Positions 47,952-59,656 of a stretch of 62,387 nt of DNA are shown piece by piece. Every line of letters starts with the position of its first letter. The stretch's first letter is position 1. Where the stretch lies: contig REEQ01000090.1 of assembly GCA_007695005.1 (NCBI GenBank), positions 1 through 62,387 of the forward strand. Direction: 5' to 3'. Source of the DNA: Wenzhouxiangellaceae bacterium (GTDB taxonomy: Bacteria > Pseudomonadota > Gammaproteobacteria > Xanthomonadales > Wenzhouxiangellaceae). Made by a program: the position numbers and the translations under genes. The notes beneath the pieces were generated by a model, which saw only the letters and a list, made by a program, of their open reading frames with translations, searched no databases and was not told the origin of the DNA.

Positions 47952-47985
47952 GTAGCCCGGCCCGGCGCAGGCTGAAGCGGGCTAC
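47952..47985. repeat. REP-like palindrome (GTAGCCCG...CGGGCTAC)
   Basis: An 8-bp perfect inverted repeat, GTAGCCCG and CGGGCTAC, separated by 18 bases in the gap after mnmC. Short palindromes starting GTAGCCCG are common intergenic repeats in many gammaproteobacteria. The rest of the gap (47902-48099) holds a purine-rich run and no gene. Confidence 0.5.
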
Positions 47986-48099
47986 AAGGCTGGCGCTGTT
48001 TGACGAAGCACCTGGGCATTGGCAGCTTTTGTACATGCGCTGGACGGGAAAGCGGCTAAGATTGGGGCTTGGATTCAGTCAACACGAGGAGACGCGACC

Positions 48100-48396
48100 A
48101 TGAGCGAGCAGAGCGGACGCAAGGCCTTCATTGAGTCACTGAAAGAAAAGTTGGATCAGCTCAATGAGGAAATCGATCGGCTGGAGGACAAGGCCAAGGA
48201 CGCCAGCGGCAAGGCTGAGAAGAAATACGAAGAACAGCTGGCCGATATTCGCGAGAAGCGTGCCCAGATGAAGAGCAAGCTGACCGAACTGCGGGCAGCT
48301 GGAGAGGCCGAGTTTGCCCGGATCAAACTTGAAGCCGAGCATACGTGGAAAGCGTTTCAGAACTCCTTCAACTATTTCAAATCACACTTCAAGTAA
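48100..48396 (+). CDS. Small coiled-coil protein of unknown function
   Basis: 98 residues from ATG 48100, with AGGAG about eight bases upstream. It is almost entirely charged alpha-helix with heptad-like spacing (residues 10-75, rich in Glu, Lys and Leu), has no membrane span or signal peptide, and ends in aromatic FNYFKSHFK. I do not recognise a specific family; similar short coiled-coil proteins are usually annotated as hypothetical. It is followed by hemB after three bases, so the two are probably co-transcribed. Confidence 0.8.
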   Translation: MSEQSGRKAFIESLKEKLDQLNEEIDRLEDKAKDASGKAEKKYEEQLADIREKRAQMKSKLTELRAAGEAEFARIKLEAEHTWKAFQNSFNYFKSHFK

Positions 48397-49395
<999 letters not shown>

Positions 49396-49434
49396 CTCCC
49401 TGTTTTCGGTGCCTTCGGTGGTTCCAGTTTTCCC

Positions 49435-49461
49435 AAAAAACAACGCTCCAAAGCGTTTTCG
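49435..49461. terminator. Likely terminator between hemB and aroE
   Basis: AACGCT and AGCGTT pair around a CCAA loop (49442-49457), preceded by six A residues and followed by a short T run. The stem is only six base pairs, so strength is uncertain. Confidence 0.5.
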
Positions 49462-49484
49462 AATCATTGCCATGAGATGCCGTC

Positions 49485-50303
49485 ATGACCTCTAGCCTGC
49501 GCCTGGCCGTGTTCGGCGACCCGATCAGCCACAGCCTGTCGCCGCGCATTCATGGCCTGTTTGGCCGCCAGCTTGGCGTCGAAGTCGACTACCAGGCGAT
49601 TCGCTGCGGCGTCAACGAGCTGCCCGCCAAGCTCGCCGAGCTGGTCGCCGGCGGCGGTATCGGTGCGAATCTGACCCTGCCGCTGAAGCAGACCGGGCTG
49701 CGTCAGTGCCGTCAGCTGGACCGGGCGGCCAGGCTGGCCCGGGCAGTCAACACGCTGAAGCTGGATGAGCAGGGTTGGCTGGGCTTCAATACCGACGGAC
49801 CGGGCCTGGTACTGGACCTGGAAAGACTGGGCATTGCCCTGACTGATGCCCGCATTCTGATTCTGGGCGCCGGTGGTGCGACAGCCGGCATTCTGGCACC
49901 AATGCTGGCGAAAAAACCGGCCTGTATCACCATCCTGAATCGCACCGCTGAACGCGCGGCAAGCCTGGCCGAGCGCTTTTCCCACTTGGGGGCCATCTCG
50001 GGCCACGGTCTGAACGCCTCGCCACAGGCCCACGATCTGCTGATTCAGGCCACCAGCCTGGGCCACAGCGGCGCCATGCCAGAGCTGGCCCCTGACTGGC
50101 TTAAACCCAACGCAAGGGTTTACGATCTGAACTACGGTCGAGCCCACCAGCCGGTCGCCGACTGGGCTGAAAGGCACGGTTGGCGGGTTGATGGCGGTCT
50201 GGGGATGCTGGTCGGTCAGGCTGCGCTGGCGTTTGAAATCTGGACCGGACAGCGACCATCGTTCAGCGCCGCAATGGACAGCCTGGGCGCCGAGCTTAGC
50301 TGA
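49485..50303 (+). CDS. aroE: Shikimate dehydrogenase (NADP+)
   Basis: 272 residues. It reduces 3-dehydroshikimate to shikimate. VFGDPISHSLSPRIH, the catalytic-lysine segment NLTLPLKQ, the substrate aspartate in GFNTDGPGL, the NADP loop LILGAGGATAGIL and NRTAERA are present. The middle of the lysine motif (LPLK rather than the common IPHK) is a mild variation. Its end overlaps the end of convergent uspA by eight bases. Confidence 0.95.
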   Translation: MTSSLRLAVFGDPISHSLSPRIHGLFGRQLGVEVDYQAIRCGVNELPAKLAELVAGGGIGANLTLPLKQTGLRQCRQLDRAARLARAVNTLKLDEQGWLGFNTDGPGLVLDLERLGIALTDARILILGAGGATAGILAPMLAKKPACITILNRTAERAASLAERFSHLGAISGHGLNASPQAHDLLIQATSLGHSGAMPELAPDWLKPNARVYDLNYGRAHQPVADWAERHGWRVDGGLGMLVGQAALAFEIWTGQRPSFSAAMDSLGAELS

Positions 50304-50730
50304 CCAGGGTCACCGGCGTCCTGGTATGCCGCATGACCTTTTCCGATACGCTACCGAGCAACAAGGCTCCCAACTGGGTCTGGCCGCGACGCCCCATCAC
50401 CAGCAGCAGATCCTTGGCGTTGCCCAGATAATCGACGACCTCAGCGGCTACATCGCCAATTTTCGCCACCTCCTCGATCGGCCCGGCTCGCTCGCTGAGT
50501 TCCGAGCGCACGGCTTCAAAGGTCTGGCGAGCCGAGCGGTCGCGAATCTCCACCAGATCATCCTTGCTCATGCCCAGTGCACCCGGCAGGTCGCTGCTCA
50601 TCAGCGGGAAAACATGCAGCAATACCAGCGGCAAATCCATGGAGTCTGCCAAGCGAGCGGCCACGCGCGCAGCCCGCAGCGAATTATCCGAACCATCGAC
50701 AGCCACCACCACCTTGCGAAATGCGTGCAT
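50296..50730 (-). CDS. Universal stress protein, UspA family
   Basis: 144 residues from ATG 50730 (AGGAG ten bases upstream; a TTG two codons earlier is possible). Single Usp domain starting VVVAVDGSDNS. The ATP-binding signature is complete: MGRRGQTQLGALLLGSVSEKV followed by TPVTLV. The specific stress role is not evident. It is the last gene in the minus-strand rlmI-to-uspA run. Confidence 0.92.
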   Translation of the reverse strand: MHAFRKVVVAVDGSDNSLRAARVAARLADSMDLPLVLLHVFPLMSSDLPGALGMSKDDLVEIRDRSARQTFEAVRSELSERAGPIEEVAKIGDVAAEVVDYLGNAKDLLLVMGRRGQTQLGALLLGSVSEKVMRHTRTPVTLVS

Positions 50731-50779
50731 TGGCAACCAACTCCTAGCGCTTGATCAATTGTCTAGTCTGCCACAATGC

Positions 50780-51637
50780 TCAGCCCTCGACCCAGCGGAA
50801 GCGCTTGTCGCTGCAGTTCAGTGCGGCCAGGCGCTGCTCACCGTCAGGCTCGATGACCAGGGCACTCAGATCATGACCCCAGACACAGCCGGAATCGAGA
50901 CAAACCACGCCACCGGATCGGTGCAGGCCGAGCATGGACCAGTGACCGAACACCAGTGTCCAGCCCGTCCAGTCTGGATGCAGGTGCTCGAACCAGGGTC
51001 GAAACCCTTTTGGTGGCTTGCCCGGCACCCCTTTGGCCTGCAGCTCGAGTCGACCCCGCGGATCACAAAAGCGCATTCGGGTGAAGACATTGGTAATTGT
51101 GCGCATACGGCTGTGGTGCGGCTGGCGCGGGCGCCAGCGTAGGGGTCGGTCACCATACATGTGGCTGAAAAAGGTCTCCGGGTCGGTTGCCAGGGCGTGC
51201 TCCACCTCGGCGGCACGCTTGCGAGCGCGCTTTGGTCCCCAGCGCGGATCGACGCCGGCATGAACCATGGCGACCCGGCGAGAAGAACTCTTCCACATCA
51301 GCGGCTGCCTGATCAGCCATGCAAGCAGTTCTGCGCCATCGGGCGCATTGATGATTTCGTCAAACTCCCGGTTGCGCCGGCCCGCTCGCCGGACCCGATA
51401 AGAGTAGGCCAGCAAATGAAGGTCATGATTGCCGAGCACGGTCATGGCCGAACTACCCAGTTCGCGAATCAGACGCAGGGTCTTGAGGGACTTGCCGCCG
51501 CGGTTGACCAGATCGCCGGCAAGGCGCAGGCAATCTGCCGCCGGGTCGAAGTTCAAGCCCTCCAGCAAACGCTTCAGCGGGCTTGCACAACCCTGCACAT
51601 CGCCGACGAATATCTGGCGTCGAATTTCCCTGCTCAT
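50780..51637 (-). CDS. apaH: Symmetrical bis(5'-nucleosyl)-tetraphosphatase, ApaH type
   Basis: 285 residues. It hydrolyses Ap4A to two ADP and removes Np4 caps from RNA. Metallophosphatase motifs are GDVQGC, LAGDLVNRGGKSLKTLRLI, VLGNHDLHLLA, VHAGVDPRWG and FGHWSMLG. It differs from E. coli ApaH at details (VQGC for IHGC, a basic insert around 205-225), but the fold and residues fit. It starts 11 bases after the CDF gene. Confidence 0.92.
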   Translation of the reverse strand: MSREIRRQIFVGDVQGCASPLKRLLEGLNFDPAADCLRLAGDLVNRGGKSLKTLRLIRELGSSAMTVLGNHDLHLLAYSYRVRRAGRRNREFDEIINAPDGAELLAWLIRQPLMWKSSSRRVAMVHAGVDPRWGPKRARKRAAEVEHALATDPETFFSHMYGDRPLRWRPRQPHHSRMRTITNVFTRMRFCDPRGRLELQAKGVPGKPPKGFRPWFEHLHPDWTGWTLVFGHWSMLGLHRSGGVVCLDSGCVWGHDLSALVIEPDGEQRLAALNCSDKRFRWVEG

Positions 51638-51648
51638 GGAATCGGAGT

Positions 51649-52533
51649 TTAACCGGCGGGGCGGATGCCGATGGTGATGTCAGCACGTCCCGGCAACTGA
51701 TCGATCAGCGCCCCCCTGACTTGTTCAGCTACCGAATCGGCCTCGGCAACACTGATTTGACCATCGACCAGGATCTGAACATCGACCAGCACCTGTCCAG
51801 CCATGCGCCGAGTACGGAGGCGCTGAAAGCCCCGAACACCCGCCACGCCTTCAATCGAAGCGGCCAAGACGGAGAGTTCCTTGCGCGAAAGACCGGTATC
51901 TATCAGCTCCAGGCTGGCCCCGGCGAGCAGCTTCCAGGCAACCCAGGCCAGCATCAAGGCCACGATTGCCGCAGCCAGGGCATCAAACCAGGGCAGGCCC
52001 AGCAGCGCGCCGCCAACACCAACCATCACCACCAGCGACGACAGTGCATCGCTGCGATGGTGCCAGGCGTTAGCCATCATCAGACTGGAACCGGTGCGAT
52101 GGGCAACCCGCCGGGTCGCATGAAACATGGCCTCCTTGGCCAGAATCGACCCCAGCGCCACCCACAGTGCAAGCTGTTCCGGGACGACCAGGTCCTCGCC
52201 AAGAAACAGGCGGGAGAAAGCACCGAGCAGGAAACCAACTGCAACGGCAAGCAGCACCACACCGACGACCAGGGTAGCCAGGGTTTCGACACGGGCATGA
52301 CCATAGGGATGATTGAGGTCGGCATCCAGGGATCCGTAGCGGGCGGCAAACAGCACCAGCACATCACTGGCCAGGTCCGACAGTGAATGTACGCCGTCGA
52401 CGATCAGCGCCTGCGACTGGGCCAACGTGCCACCAATCATCTTGGCCACCGCCAGCACCAGATTGACGAGCGCGCCGATGAGTGTGACCCGTCGCTTGAG
52501 CGGCCAGGCTTTGGCTACCGAATCGCTGGCCAT
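51649..52533 (-). CDS. Cation diffusion facilitator (CDF) family metal exporter
   Basis: 294 residues with about six membrane segments and a C-terminal cytoplasmic domain. Metal-site signatures are VDGVHSLSDLASD in helix 2 (His and Asp), HPYGHARVETLA, and NAWHHRSDALSS in helix 5. These features suit the FieF/MamM branch (iron, zinc or manganese), but specificity cannot be fixed. The start overlaps the folA stop by one base (TGATG). Confidence 0.93.
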   Translation of the reverse strand: MASDSVAKAWPLKRRVTLIGALVNLVLAVAKMIGGTLAQSQALIVDGVHSLSDLASDVLVLFAARYGSLDADLNHPYGHARVETLATLVVGVVLLAVAVGFLLGAFSRLFLGEDLVVPEQLALWVALGSILAKEAMFHATRRVAHRTGSSLMMANAWHHRSDALSSLVVMVGVGGALLGLPWFDALAAAIVALMLAWVAWKLLAGASLELIDTGLSRKELSVLAASIEGVAGVRGFQRLRTRRMAGQVLVDVQILVDGQISVAEADSVAEQVRGALIDQLPGRADITIGIRPAG

Positions 52534-53021
52534 CAGCGACGCTCGAACTCGGCGAAAATCAGGTCATGGACGTTGCTGTCGTCGGCCGGACGCGCCTCCA
52601 TTTGACTGAGGCGCCAGTCCTTTAGCGAAAATTCGGGAAAGTAGGTATCGCCATCAAACCCGGCATCGATAAAGGTCAACACCAGCCGCGTGGCCTGAGG
52701 CAGGGTCAGCCGATAGATTTCGCCGCCGCCGATCACCATCAGGCTGCTACTTTCTTCCAGCGCGGCCAAGGCCTGCTCCAGATTGGAGAATTGTTCCAGC
52801 CCAGCCGGCAGACCGCTTGCCGAGCGGCTCAAGACGATATTGCGCCGGCCAGGCAGCGGCCGGCCAATGGACTCGAACGTCTTGCGCCCCATCACGACTG
52901 GGTGGCCCAGCGTCACCCGCTTGAAGTGAGCCAGGTCGGCAGGCAAGTGCCAGGGCATGCCACCGGCCGCGCCAATCACGCGCCCTCTGGCCATGGCCGC
53001 GACCAGCGTCAGTTCCGGCAT
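52533..53021 (-). CDS. folA: Dihydrofolate reductase
   Basis: 162 residues from ATG 53021. It reduces dihydrofolate with NADPH. GRVIGAAGGMPWHLPADLAHFK, VMGRKTFESIGRPLPGRRNIVLSR, VIGGGEIYRL and DGDTYFPEF are all diagnostic. Upstream in-frame codons fall within the preceding gene. Thymidylate synthase, which generates dihydrofolate, lies two genes upstream in the same run. Confidence 0.97.
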   Translation of the reverse strand: MPELTLVAAMARGRVIGAAGGMPWHLPADLAHFKRVTLGHPVVMGRKTFESIGRPLPGRRNIVLSRSASGLPAGLEQFSNLEQALAALEESSSLMVIGGGEIYRLTLPQATRLVLTFIDAGFDGDTYFPEFSLKDWRLSQMEARPADDSNVHDLIFAEFERR

Positions 53022-54154
53022 GGTGCCACTGGCTCGCGGGTATTCTGATCGGGCACTCGACAAGGGCCCGCCCCGGGCAATGGCTTGCAACCGGGATCGG
53101 CGCTCGAACCAGGCATCAAATCCAGTAGCACCGCCTCAGTCAGGTCCATACGCATGACCCGATAGCTTTGCATGCCGAAATGGTCCATCAGGGTACCCAC
53201 CAGAATCAGGTTGACGACATCAGTGTCGGCATAGTCACCGCCGATTTCCTGATCACTGCGTCCAATCTGGCTGGCAAGGGCGGCCGCAATGGCATCCCGG
53301 GTAATGTCATTTCCGGGTGCCAGATCCAGCTGGTTGACCAAGCTGGCCCCGTGCACACCGCCTATGCCGACCACCATGGCACCCTTTTTCACCAGGTGCC
53401 TGATCACGGCGCTGTCATCCGGATTGATCCATTCGCCGAGGACTGCAGCCAGCTGTTCAGCTTCATCGACGCTCAGCGGGTTCGGAGAGTACCGGCCGGG
53501 CGGACGGTTCAGCCACTCCAGCGCTCGATTGCGAAAACTGACCGAAGCAATACGGCTGTTGACATGGCCCCAGCGTGCGCTACCTGGCTCGCGCCAGACC
53601 AGTTGCTGGCTGCCGGCGCCAATATCCCAGACGATCAGCTGTTGGGGCGCCTCAGCAAGCCGAGACAGTACCAGACGATAGGCCAGCCGGGCTTCTTCTT
53701 CCTGGCTTAGGATGCGGGCATCCAGGTCCCATCGTTGCCGCCACTCATCAAGAAGCTCCTCGCCGTTGGCCGCAGAGCGAAAGGCCTGGGTCGCCACGGC
53801 CACGATACGGTCCGGCTGGTAGACCTGAGCACGTTCAATCAGCTCCTGCATCGTCGCCGATGCTTCCGCCATGAGCGCCGGTGAAAAGCGGTCGGACTGA
53901 TGGTCGAGCAAGTCAGCGCCATAAGACATGCGCCTGCTCTGACGCTCATAAATCCGCGGCTGGGCAGCGTTGCACGGATCGACCTCTGCCACCAGCAGGC
54001 GCGTTGTCCCAGAGCCAATATCGAAACTGGCCACCGTCGTTCGCTCAGCCCTGACCGCAGTGATGACCAGCAACCCAGCCAGGAGCAAGGCAAGGGTTGT
54101 GGTTAATCGGGTCAGCCTGTGACGCTGACGGAGCTTGGCTGGAAGCACGATCAA
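53009..54154 (-). CDS. Exported or membrane-anchored Ppx/GppA-type phosphatase-like protein
   Basis: 381 residues from TTG 54154 (GAGG four bases upstream; GTG at 54148 is an alternative). An N-terminal basic stretch and a hydrophobic segment (about 17-35) form a signal peptide or anchor. The Ppx/GppA actin-like domain follows: VASFDIGSGTTRLLVAEV, VATQAFRSAANG, ILSQEEEARLAYR, the second phosphate loop WDIGAGSQQLVW and VGIGGVHGASL. Cytoplasmic relatives hydrolyse polyphosphate or pppGpp. Export would be unusual, and the substrate is unknown. It is embedded between thyA (6-base gap) and folA (13-base overlap). Confidence 0.85.
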   Translation of the reverse strand: MIVLPAKLRQRHRLTRLTTTLALLLAGLLVITAVRAERTTVASFDIGSGTTRLLVAEVDPCNAAQPRIYERQSRRMSYGADLLDHQSDRFSPALMAEASATMQELIERAQVYQPDRIVAVATQAFRSAANGEELLDEWRQRWDLDARILSQEEEARLAYRLVLSRLAEAPQQLIVWDIGAGSQQLVWREPGSARWGHVNSRIASVSFRNRALEWLNRPPGRYSPNPLSVDEAEQLAAVLGEWINPDDSAVIRHLVKKGAMVVGIGGVHGASLVNQLDLAPGNDITRDAIAAALASQIGRSDQEIGGDYADTDVVNLILVGTLMDHFGMQSYRVMRMDLTEAVLLDLMPGSSADPGCKPLPGAGPCRVPDQNTREPVAPCRN

Positions 54155-54160
54155 GAGGCC

Positions 54161-54994
54161 TCAGACCGCGATCGGTGCACGAATCGGCGGATGTGCCTGG
54201 TAGCCCAGAAGCTCGAAGTCTTCAAACACAAAATCCTCCAGGCGCCTACGCTCGGGATTCAAACGCATGCTCGGCAGCGGCAGGGGTTGGCGTTGAAGCT
54301 GCTCATCGACCTGGTCAAGATGATTCAGATAGATGTGCGCATCACCAAAACTGTGAATAAACTCGCCTGGCTTGAGCCCGGTCACCTGGGCGACCATCAA
54401 AGTCAGCAAGGAATAGCTGGCAATATTGAAAGGCACACCGAGAAAGCAGTCGGCCGAGCGCTGGTAAAGCTGACAACTGAGGCGGCCGTCACCAACAAAA
54501 AACTGGAACAGGCAGTGACAGGGCGCAAGCGCCATCCGGCCGCCGGCCACATTGGCCTGCGGAGAAACAGCTTCATCAGGCAGCTCAGCCGGATTCCAGG
54601 CCGAGACAATATGTCGGCGCGAGTCCGGGCGGTTGCGGATCTGCTCGACTACTTGCGCAAGCTGATCAATGCGCGCACCCGAAGGGCTTGGCCATGAGCG
54701 CCACTGCACACCATAGATCGGACCCAGCTCTCCCGTTTCATCAGCCCACTCGTCCCAGATCCTGACACCGTGCTGTTTCAGATAGCCGATGTTGGTATCG
54801 CCGCGAATGAACCAAAGCAGCTCGTGAATGATGGACTTCAGGTGCAGCTTCTTGGTCGTGACCATGGGAAAGCTGTCAGCCAGGTTGAACCTCAGCTGGT
54901 GACCAAACACACTCAAGGTGCCAGTGCCGGTGCGATCCATCTTTTTCACCCCGGTGTTGCGCACCAGGCGCAGCAGATCGAGATAGTTCTTCAT
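54161..54994 (-). CDS. thyA: Thymidylate synthase
   Basis: 277 residues. It methylates dUMP to dTMP using methylenetetrahydrofolate. [44 protein letters not shown], the catalytic cysteine in [11 protein letters not shown], and [10 protein letters not shown] are present. About 13 residues longer than E. coli ThyA (264), from a small insert ahead of the catalytic cysteine ([13 protein letters not shown]). It overlaps lgt by four bases. Confidence 0.97.
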   Translation of the reverse strand: MKNYLDLLRLVRNTGVKKMDRTGTGTLSVFGHQLRFNLADSFPMVTTKKLHLKSIIHELLWFIRGDTNIGYLKQHGVRIWDEWADETGELGPIYGVQWRSWPSPSGARIDQLAQVVEQIRNRPDSRRHIVSAWNPAELPDEAVSPQANVAGGRMALAPCHCLFQFFVGDGRLSCQLYQRSADCFLGVPFNIASYSLLTLMVAQVTGLKPGEFIHSFGDAHIYLNHLDQVDEQLQRQPLPLPSMRLNPERRRLEDFVFEDFELLGYQAHPPIRAPIAV

Positions 54995-55860
54995 GTCGGC
55001 GACCCAGTCTTGCCAGCCCTGCGATAGCTCCAGACCATCAGGCCGACGCCGGCCAGGATCATTGGCGCGGACAGTAGTTGCCCCATGGTCACCCAGTCCA
55101 GCGCGACGAAGCCGAGATCGGCATCCGGCTCACGGAAGAACTCGGCGCTGAAGCGGAACACACCATAACCTGCCAGAAACAGACCGCTGATGGCGCCGGC
55201 CGGGCGCGGCCGTGATGAGAACCACCACAGGATGGCGAACAAGGCCAGGCCTTCCAGAGCAGCCTGGTAAAGCTGCGAGGGATGACGGGCAAATTCGTCC
55301 AGCAGTCCAGCCTCATACTGCCGGTAAAGGGCCTCGGAAGTACGTCCGCCCCGCTGAATGGATTCCGGAAAAATCACCGCCCAGGGCACATCGGTCTTGC
55401 GCCCCCACAACTCGCCGCCAATGAAGTTACCCAAACGCCCTACGGCCAGCCCCAGCGGAATCAGGGGCACGACAAAATCGGCCATGCGCAACAGACCGCA
55501 GCCATAGTAGCGTCCGTGCGCCCAGACGACGACGAGGACGCCGATAAGGCCGCCGTGGAAGCTCATGCCGCCGTCGCGAATCCTGAACATCAGCAGCGGA
55601 TCGGACAACAGATCGCCGAGCGCATAGAACAGCACATAGCCCAGGCGCCCTCCGGCAACCACGCCGATCACCCCCCAGAACAACAAGTCCGGGACCTGCT
55701 TCGGCGCCAGCGGTGCGTCTGGCCTGGCAGCCCGCAGCCGTCCAAGCAACCAGAACTGGCCGAAAGCCACCAGGTACATCAAGCTGTACCAGTAAATACC
55801 AAAGCCGCCAATACTGAAGGCGACCGGATCGACAGCGTGAAAGTAGAAGCTGGAGTCCAT
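54991..55860 (-). CDS. lgt: Prolipoprotein diacylglyceryl transferase
   Basis: 289 residues from ATG 55860; a TTG at 55878 is an alternative. An inner-membrane enzyme with about seven spans that attaches diacylglycerol to the lipobox cysteine. Key motifs are [35 protein letters not shown] and the Lgt signature [20 protein letters not shown]. It lies 14 bases after rlmI and overlaps thyA, the common lgt-thyA order. Confidence 0.97.
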   Translation of the reverse strand: MDSSFYFHAVDPVAFSIGGFGIYWYSLMYLVAFGQFWLLGRLRAARPDAPLAPKQVPDLLFWGVIGVVAGGRLGYVLFYALGDLLSDPLLMFRIRDGGMSFHGGLIGVLVVVWAHGRYYGCGLLRMADFVVPLIPLGLAVGRLGNFIGGELWGRKTDVPWAVIFPESIQRGGRTSEALYRQYEAGLLDEFARHPSQLYQAALEGLALFAILWWFSSRPRPAGAISGLFLAGYGVFRFSAEFFREPDADLGFVALDWVTMGQLLSAPMILAGVGLMVWSYRRAGKTGSPT

Positions 55861-55874
55861 AAGCTCGGGAACCG

Positions 55875-57077
55875 TCAAAAACTGGGCAGAACGCGCACGA
55901 CCATCCCTTTCAGGTAGCGACTCTCGGCTATCGCCGGATGGACCGGGTGGTCCGGCCCCTGCTCCAGGCGCATCAGCACCTGCAGATCACGATCAACATG
56001 ACGACCGGCCTGGCGCAGAATATCGGCAAAGCGGTCTTCATGGACATGGGCCGAGCAAGAGCAGGACACCAGCAAACCACCGGGCCGCACCAGCCGAATG
56101 GCTTTCTCGTTGACCCGACGATAAGCCTTCAGCGCCGGTTTGACATCGCGCGAGCGCGGCGCAAAGGCCGGCGGATCAACAATCACCGCGTCAAAGCGTT
56201 CGCCGTCAGCCAGGCATTGGTCCATATGTTTCTCGGCATCGGCATGCACCGGCCGGACAATCCGATCCACGCCATTGCGATCCGCGTTCGCCCGAATGGC
56301 GGCCACGGCCGGGGCCGATGAGTCTACGCAATGCACTTCAGCCGCCCCTTGTGCGGCCGCGCCGATGCCCCAGGCACCGTGATACGCATACAAGTCCAGC
56401 ACCCGACCACACTCGGCCAACAGCGGCCAGACCCGGGCGCGATTGGCCTGCTGGTCGAAATACCAGCCAGTCTTCTGGGCACTCATCAGATCCAGCCGGA
56501 AGCGCAGCGCGCCTTCAACCACCTCGCCTTCGGCCGGCAGCTGGCCCGGACCGGGCACGATCTCCCGCTTCAGTCCCTCCAGGTCGCGCACCGGCGAGTC
56601 GTTGCGCCACAGGATGGCGGCGGGACGCAGCACATCGGCAAGGGCTGCTTCCAGGCGCGGTCGAAGCATATCCATCCCGGCCGTATTGAGCTGGCCGACC
56701 ATCACCTCACCAAATCGGTCCAGCACCAGGCCAGGCAAGCCATCAGCCTCGCCAAACACCAGCCGGTAGTAGGGCCGCTCGTAAAAACGCTCGCGCAGGC
56801 TCAAGGCCTGACGCAGACGATCAGCCAGCCAGCCACGGGTCGGATTGACGCCCGGGCGCCGGCTGATCAGGCGCGCGCATATCAGCGAATGCGGATTGAC
56901 CAGCGCGGTGCCGACCGGCTTGCCATTCTCGTCCATCACATCGGCCAGATCACCCGGCGTCATTGCCTTCAAGGGCGTGCGCGCCGTATCCACCTCATTG
57001 CTGAACACCCACAAGTGCCCGGCCCGCAGGCGCCTGGCTTCGTTTTTCTTGAGCTGAAGCACGGGGTGAGTGGACAT
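55875..57077 (-). CDS. rlmI: Class I SAM-dependent rRNA methyltransferase, RlmI type
   Basis: 400 residues. An N-terminal PUA domain (LKKNEARRLRAGHLWVFSNEV), an EEHEE-like middle region, and a Rossmann methyltransferase domain with KTGWYFDQQANR, VLDLYAYHGAWGIGAA and VIVDPPAFAPRSRDV, then VSCSCSAHV. RlmI makes m5C1962 in 23S rRNA. The family has close paralogs of differing specificity, so the exact target is inferred. First gene of the eight-gene minus-strand run ending at uspA. Confidence 0.88.
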   Translation of the reverse strand: MSTHPVLQLKKNEARRLRAGHLWVFSNEVDTARTPLKAMTPGDLADVMDENGKPVGTALVNPHSLICARLISRRPGVNPTRGWLADRLRQALSLRERFYERPYYRLVFGEADGLPGLVLDRFGEVMVGQLNTAGMDMLRPRLEAALADVLRPAAILWRNDSPVRDLEGLKREIVPGPGQLPAEGEVVEGALRFRLDLMSAQKTGWYFDQQANRARVWPLLAECGRVLDLYAYHGAWGIGAAAQGAAEVHCVDSSAPAVAAIRANADRNGVDRIVRPVHADAEKHMDQCLADGERFDAVIVDPPAFAPRSRDVKPALKAYRRVNEKAIRLVRPGGLLVSCSCSAHVHEDRFADILRQAGRHVDRDLQVLMRLEQGPDHPVHPAIAESRYLKGMVVRVLPSF

Positions 57078-57379
57078 GGCTGGGGTGGCGAAAGGATCAA
57101 CGTCATAGTGTAATGGATGGGGAGAGGAAGAGCGGGAAGAGGCAAGCTGTGGACTGGCCCCGAAAAAGTGGACACCTCAATCAAATGAAAGACGGAGGTG
57201 TCCTGAAAGTGAAGTGGAAACGAAGATTCAGCGCTTCGTCCAGGCCGTTCATCCGGTCAGGCCGCGAGCCGGCAGATACCAGCCGATGCTTCTGCCAACC
57301 CGCCCTCCAGGAACAACCCACCGGTGATTGAAGTAAGCTGTGAGCGCCTGACCGAAGCAAACCAGAAGCCCGACAATCC
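57078..57379. other. Intergenic region between rlmI and the YyaL-like gene
   Basis: 302 bases between divergent genes. It holds an apparent IS3-family relic (57150-57236) and no full-length gene. Promoters for both flanking genes must lie here, but none stands out. Confidence 0.5.
57150..57236 (+). mobile_element. Possible relic of an IS3-family element end
   Basis: TGGACTGGCCCCGAAAAAGTG followed by GACACC resembles the terminal repeat of IS3-family elements. GGACACCTC and GAGGTGTCC form a 9-bp inverted repeat, and the next codons read VKWKRRFS, like the start of an IS3 OrfA protein. The frame breaks soon after, and no DDE transposase remains. Call made from memory of family ends, so moderate confidence only. 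Confidence 0.4.
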
Positions 57380-59416
<2,037 letters not shown>

Positions 59417-59530
59417 AGTGGAACCTGCCCGCACACGGGTGGCTTCGAAGGTGGCGGGAAGACCGCCCATGCAGACCTGGGTCGATGGATTCAGCAAGTG
59501 ACCTGCCCGTGCGCCGACCTCTGTTGGGGG

Positions 59531-59573
59531 GTTGCGCTGAAAGCCTCGCTACCGCGTCGAACTGAAGCGCAAC
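59531..59573. repeat. Inverted repeat in the gap before the second permease
   Basis: GTTGCGCT (59531-59538) and AGCGCAAC (59566-59573) are perfect inverted 8-mers separated by 27 bases, in the 240-base gap between the YyaL-like gene and the SLC13-type gene. There is no T-tract, so terminator function is doubtful. A TAGAAT at 59642-59647 could be the -10 of the permease gene. Confidence 0.35.
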
Positions 59574-59656
59574 ACCCACCCGAGGCCGGCAACCCCGGCT
59601 AGAACGAAGCTCCCGACCGAACTGCAACCGTCAAATACACGTAGAATCCCGACCCT

